Under the pieces are notes generated by a model. The model was not told where the DNA came from and did no database searches. It worked only from the letters and a program-made list of their open reading frames with translations. From the NCBI RefSeq assembly GCF_022899245.1, contig NZ_JALJAZ010000001.1, forward strand, positions 166,501 to 230,500: a stretch of DNA of 64,000 nt. Reading direction: 5' to 3'. Below are positions 62,279 through 64,000 of this stretch, one piece after another. Origin of the DNA: Falsirhodobacter halotolerans (lineage in GTDB: Bacteria > Pseudomonadota > Alphaproteobacteria > Rhodobacterales > Rhodobacteraceae). The position numbers and the translations under genes were made by a program. The first letter of the stretch is position 1; each line of letters starts with the position of its first letter.

Positions 62279-62500
62279 GTCTCATCACCCCACGAGTCTG
62301 GTGTCCCGCCACGTGCACTTCACATGCATCTTGTCTGTAAAATGGTATCTCTGTGCGGCGGTTCCATACATGCAAACACTTTGCGCGCAAATGGGCAAAA
62401 GAAACTTTAACGGTCCGCCCAGAAATTTTCGCTAGGGGCCGCGGTGGGCCCGGCGAGGATGTTCACCTCAAGCATCGGGCAAGTGTGGAGCGGTCGATAT

Positions 62501-62525
62501 GAAAAAAGGCGGGGCAACCCCCGCC
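62501..62525 (-). terminator. Intrinsic terminator of the right-end leftward operon
   Basis: GGCGGGG / CCCCGCC stem, followed leftward by TTTTTTCATAT, ends the operon of 62537-62981. The gap from here to 62279 shows no gene. Confidence 0.85.
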
Positions 62526-62536
62526 TCTCAAAGCGC

Positions 62537-62620
62537 TTATCGCAGAAAGTCGATGCCAACGATCGCAAGTGTAATGATCGAAAGCGCGATCGAGGTGTAG
62601 GCGATCTGTCTGTCCGTCAT
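62537..62620 (-). CDS. 27-residue transmembrane peptide
   Basis: An ORF too short for normal calling: MTDRQIAYTSIALSIITL, then 9 more residues to stop. One hydrophobic helix with a charged start and end. SD AAAGGAG seven bases before ATG. Last gene of the operon. Same build as the peptide at 62901. Confidence 0.55.
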   Translation of the reverse strand: MTDRQIAYTSIALSIITLAIVGIDFLR

Positions 62621-62624
62621 GGTG

Positions 62625-62834
62625 TCACTCCTTTGATCCCCAAGGTTTGAGTTTGGCGACGATGGCCGACATCGCAAGGGCGGTCGCGGGTTTGATGTCA
62701 ATGTCTTGGCCTGCCTGTGCATCCGCCACCCATCGCTGGGCGATGTTCCGGCTCACCCCAAGGCTTCTGACAATGTCAGCCGCAAAGCGGTGTTCGGTCT
62801 GTTGCATCCAAGCCAGAAAATCTTGCGATGTCAT
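62625..62834 (-). CDS. Small HTH-like protein
   Basis: A 69-residue protein. FAADIVRSLGVSRNIAQRWV is a helix-turn-helix-like stretch, followed by KPATALAMSAIVAKLKPW. A probable regulator of the right-end operon or of phage genes. It is 4 bases upstream of the 27-residue peptide. Confidence 0.65.
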   Translation of the reverse strand: MTSQDFLAWMQQTEHRFAADIVRSLGVSRNIAQRWVADAQAGQDIDIKPATALAMSAIVAKLKPWGSKE

Positions 62835-62900
62835 TTTGCCCGCCCTATGTTGAGGGAAGGTCGCCAGCCCCGCTGTAACGAGGCTGGCTTCCCTCCTAGA

Positions 62901-62981
62901 TCACCAGTGGTGGACGATGTTTGCGACTAGCACCATCGTCGTGATGATCTGGAGGATGAGGGCGATGTGTTGAACTTTCAT
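62901..62981 (-). CDS. 26-residue transmembrane peptide
   Basis: MKVQHIALILQIITTMVLVA, then 6 more residues; a single hydrophobic helix. AGGAGGAAAAGGG lies just before ATG, an excellent SD. First gene of the right-end leftward operon. May be a type-I-toxin-like or superinfection-exclusion peptide; function unknown. Confidence 0.55.
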   Translation of the reverse strand: MKVQHIALILQIITTMVLVANIVHHW

Positions 62982-63034
62982 CCCTTTTCCTCCTGTGCGG
63001 GGCGGGACCATCCCGCCCCCTCTGCACATCTTGA

Positions 63035-63088
63035 ATATGCACCTTTATGTGCGAAAGGGCAAGGGATAATTGCACATTATAGTGCAAT
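63035..63088 (-). promoter_or_regulatory. Operator-containing promoter of the right-end operon
   Basis: On the minus strand, TATAAT sits in the middle of the palindrome ATTGCAC-TATAAT-GTGCAAT (63069-63088). A second pair TGCACCTTTATGTGC lies at 63038-63052. The TGTGCA/TGCACA half-sites resemble those of the repressor operators. The -35 is weak, as in an activated or tightly repressed promoter. Confidence 0.5.
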
Positions 63089-63183
63089 ACTTCTAGGGCA
63101 TCGGAGGGGTTTGCTTTTTGGTTCGGTGAACCTGCGTCCACCTCTGTTCCCTGCACAGACCGAGAACAGCGGTGCTGAAATCA

Positions 63184-63214
63184 CCCTTATTTTGCGGACG
63201 CATCCCTTATTTTG
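63184..63214. repeat. Candidate arm-type integrase sites (right)
   Basis: CCCTTATTTTG occurs at 63184-63194 and 63204-63214, a 20-base period (about two helical turns), just inside attR. The inverse CCTTATTTT lies after attL. Confidence 0.5.
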
Positions 63215-63227
63215 TTGACGAACCTAT

Positions 63228-63277
63228 CCCCTCCTAAGGGGCAGGTTACAGGTTCAAGTCCTGTCGGGGTCACCAGT
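63228..63277. repeat. attR, 50-bp direct repeat (right copy)
   Basis: Identical to 22572-22621. It is an isolated 3' fragment of tRNA-Arg(CCT) without its 5' half, so it marks the right prophage junction and not a functional tRNA. Confidence 0.95.
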
Positions 63278-63375
63278 CTGATAAAGTTCTTGTGCGTGCC
63301 ATGCGTCGATCCCACAGGGAACACATGGTCGGGGCAGGTGTTGGAGTAAGTGAACCCTCGCTTGGAATACGACAC

Positions 63376-63735
63376 ATGACGGCCCCCACGATCCTGATCG
63401 CCGAAGACGAAATGATAATTGCCATGGACCTGAAGGATACGCTGGAGGGGGCGGGGTTTCAGACGGAGGGTCCCTATGCCACGATGGCGGGGGCGATGAA
63501 GGCGATCGAGGCGGCCACCCCCGCCTGTGCGATCTTGGATGTGCGGCTGATGGACGAGGATATCTATCCCCTTGCGGATGAGCTGATCCGGCGGGGGATT
63601 CCGTTCATCTTTCACACGGGTCACGGCAAGCCGACCGACATTCTGGCCCGCTATCCCGCCGCCATATTCTGCCTGAAACCCAGCCGCCCGGAATCGGTGG
63701 TCGCGGCGGTGTCGCTGGCAACCGCCGCTGCGTGA
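63376..63735 (+). CDS. Single-domain response regulator
   Basis: A 119-residue CheY-like receiver without output domain: acidic pocket in ILIAEDEMIIAMDLKDTLE, phospho-acceptor Asp in AILDVRLMDE near residue 55, Thr in IFHTGHGKP and the Lys in FCLKPSRPE near 105. FHTGHGKP resembles receivers of the HWE/general-stress type in alphaproteobacteria. It resumes the host chromosome after attR. Confidence 0.9.
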   Translation: MTAPTILIAEDEMIIAMDLKDTLEGAGFQTEGPYATMAGAMKAIEAATPACAILDVRLMDEDIYPLADELIRRGIPFIFHTGHGKPTDILARYPAAIFCLKPSRPESVVAAVSLATAAA

Positions 63736-63826
63736 CCCAAGGGGCGTGGCAGCGCCGCTGACGGCATCGGCGGCCGGAACCGGGTCACCCCCCGGGCGTT
63801 TGTCCTGGCGACAACGGAGTGTGCAC

Positions 63827-64000
63827 GTGACGACCGATCCCGACACCACCCCCGATGTCCCCCACAACATCAAGGACACCAAGGTCGACGAGTTGGAGGA
63901 GCAACTTCCCTCCATCGCCGCCGCCGTACACCAGCTGATCCGCGAGGATGGCGAGAAGGAAATGGCGCGCGACACGCGGGCGCTGATGTGGTCGGCCATC
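63827..64000 (+). CDS. Formate/nitrite transporter family protein, start (partial)
   Basis: A GTG start with GGAG eight bases upstream opens a frame that runs off the window (58 codons). The N-terminal extension DTKVDELEEQLPSIAAAVHQ and LIREDGEKEMARDTRALMWS resemble the leader before the first helix of formate/nitrite-transporter (YfdC-like) proteins of this group. Identity is tentative as no membrane helix is in view. Confidence 0.55.
   Translation, partial: MTTDPDTTPDVPHNIKDTKVDELEEQLPSIAAAVHQLIREDGEKEMARDTRALMWSAI

Larger units (their letters stand above)
22572..63277. mobile_element. Temperate siphovirus-type prophage in tRNA-Arg(CCT)
   Basis: About 40.7 kb are bounded by a 50-bp perfect direct repeat made of the 3' part of tRNA-Arg. 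Inside, in phage order: integrase and Xis-like gene, early genes, S24 repressor and Cro-like gene, replication initiator, HNH, terminase, portal, protease, HK97-like capsid, connectors, tail tube, tape measure, tail tip and fibre, baseplate, endolysin and holin-like gene. All structural frames are open, so the element may still be functional. Several cargo genes with deviating composition are inserted between modules. Confidence 0.97.

Noticed and set aside
63228-63277. tRNA-Arg at the right prophage end
   Set aside because: Only the 3' half is present; it is attR, not a tRNA gene.

Overview
The window comes from a GC-rich alphaproteobacterium, most likely order Rhodobacterales (Rhodobacter/Paracoccus relatives). 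The signs are high-GC codon use, the fused cysNC gene, a quinol-oxidase operon followed by SURF1 and a RegB/RegA-type redox two-component pair, MtaB next to dapF, and a prophage with Rhodobacter-type small genes. No rRNA operon or CRISPR array is visible.

Chromosomal left part (1-22,570): the end of an EnvC-like M23 peptidase and the S41 protease ctpA; arfB; a tiny 18-codon transcription unit with a perfect Shine-Dalgarno; a leftward set (MFS transporter, mepA, phytase-type esterase); yggT and recQ; the sulfate activation pair cysD-cysNC; an MHS-family transporter facing the cyoABCD-SURF1-regB-regA cluster; tRNA-Lys(TTT); dapF-mtaB; a LacI-type regulator; and tRNA-Arg(CCT).

Prophage (about 22,572-63,277, roughly 40.7 kb): a complete-looking temperate siphovirus-type prophage integrated in the 3' half of tRNA-Arg(CCT), bounded by a 50-bp direct repeat. 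Left arm, mostly leftward: integrase, AlpA/Xis-like protein, small proteins, two DNA methyltransferases, DUF4326, DUF982, DUF2303. Immunity region (29.5-31.7 kb): an S24-type repressor operon and a Cro-like gene between two promoter/operator regions built from the same TGCA half-sites. Replication region (31.7-34.5 kb): HTH proteins and an initiator gene carrying a regularly spaced iteron array followed by an AT-rich stretch, a candidate replication origin. Then HNH, terS, terL, portal, ClpP-like protease, HK97-type capsid, connectors, tail tube, tail chaperones, tape measure, tail tip genes, a 1,649-residue J-like/fibre protein, baseplate and adhesin genes, endolysin and a holin-like gene.

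Cargo (moron) genes interrupt this plan, usually on the opposite strand or with lower GC: a pair of related small genes (35.0-35.7 kb), a DUF2511-like secreted protein (44.8 kb), a small reverse transcriptase with YMDD preceded by a structured-looking noncoding stretch and a membrane microprotein (54.9-56.1 kb), a GAF-GGDEF diguanylate cyclase (58.9 kb), a two-gene HEPN module (61.5-62.3 kb), and an operator-controlled operon with two transmembrane peptides of 26-27 residues (62.5-63.0 kb). The reverse-transcriptase locus, the HEPN pair, the peptide operon and the iteron origin are the best candidates for undescribed biology.

After attR the chromosome resumes with a single-domain response regulator and the start of what looks like a formate/nitrite transporter-family protein. 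All family names are from reading the translated sequences; no database search was possible.
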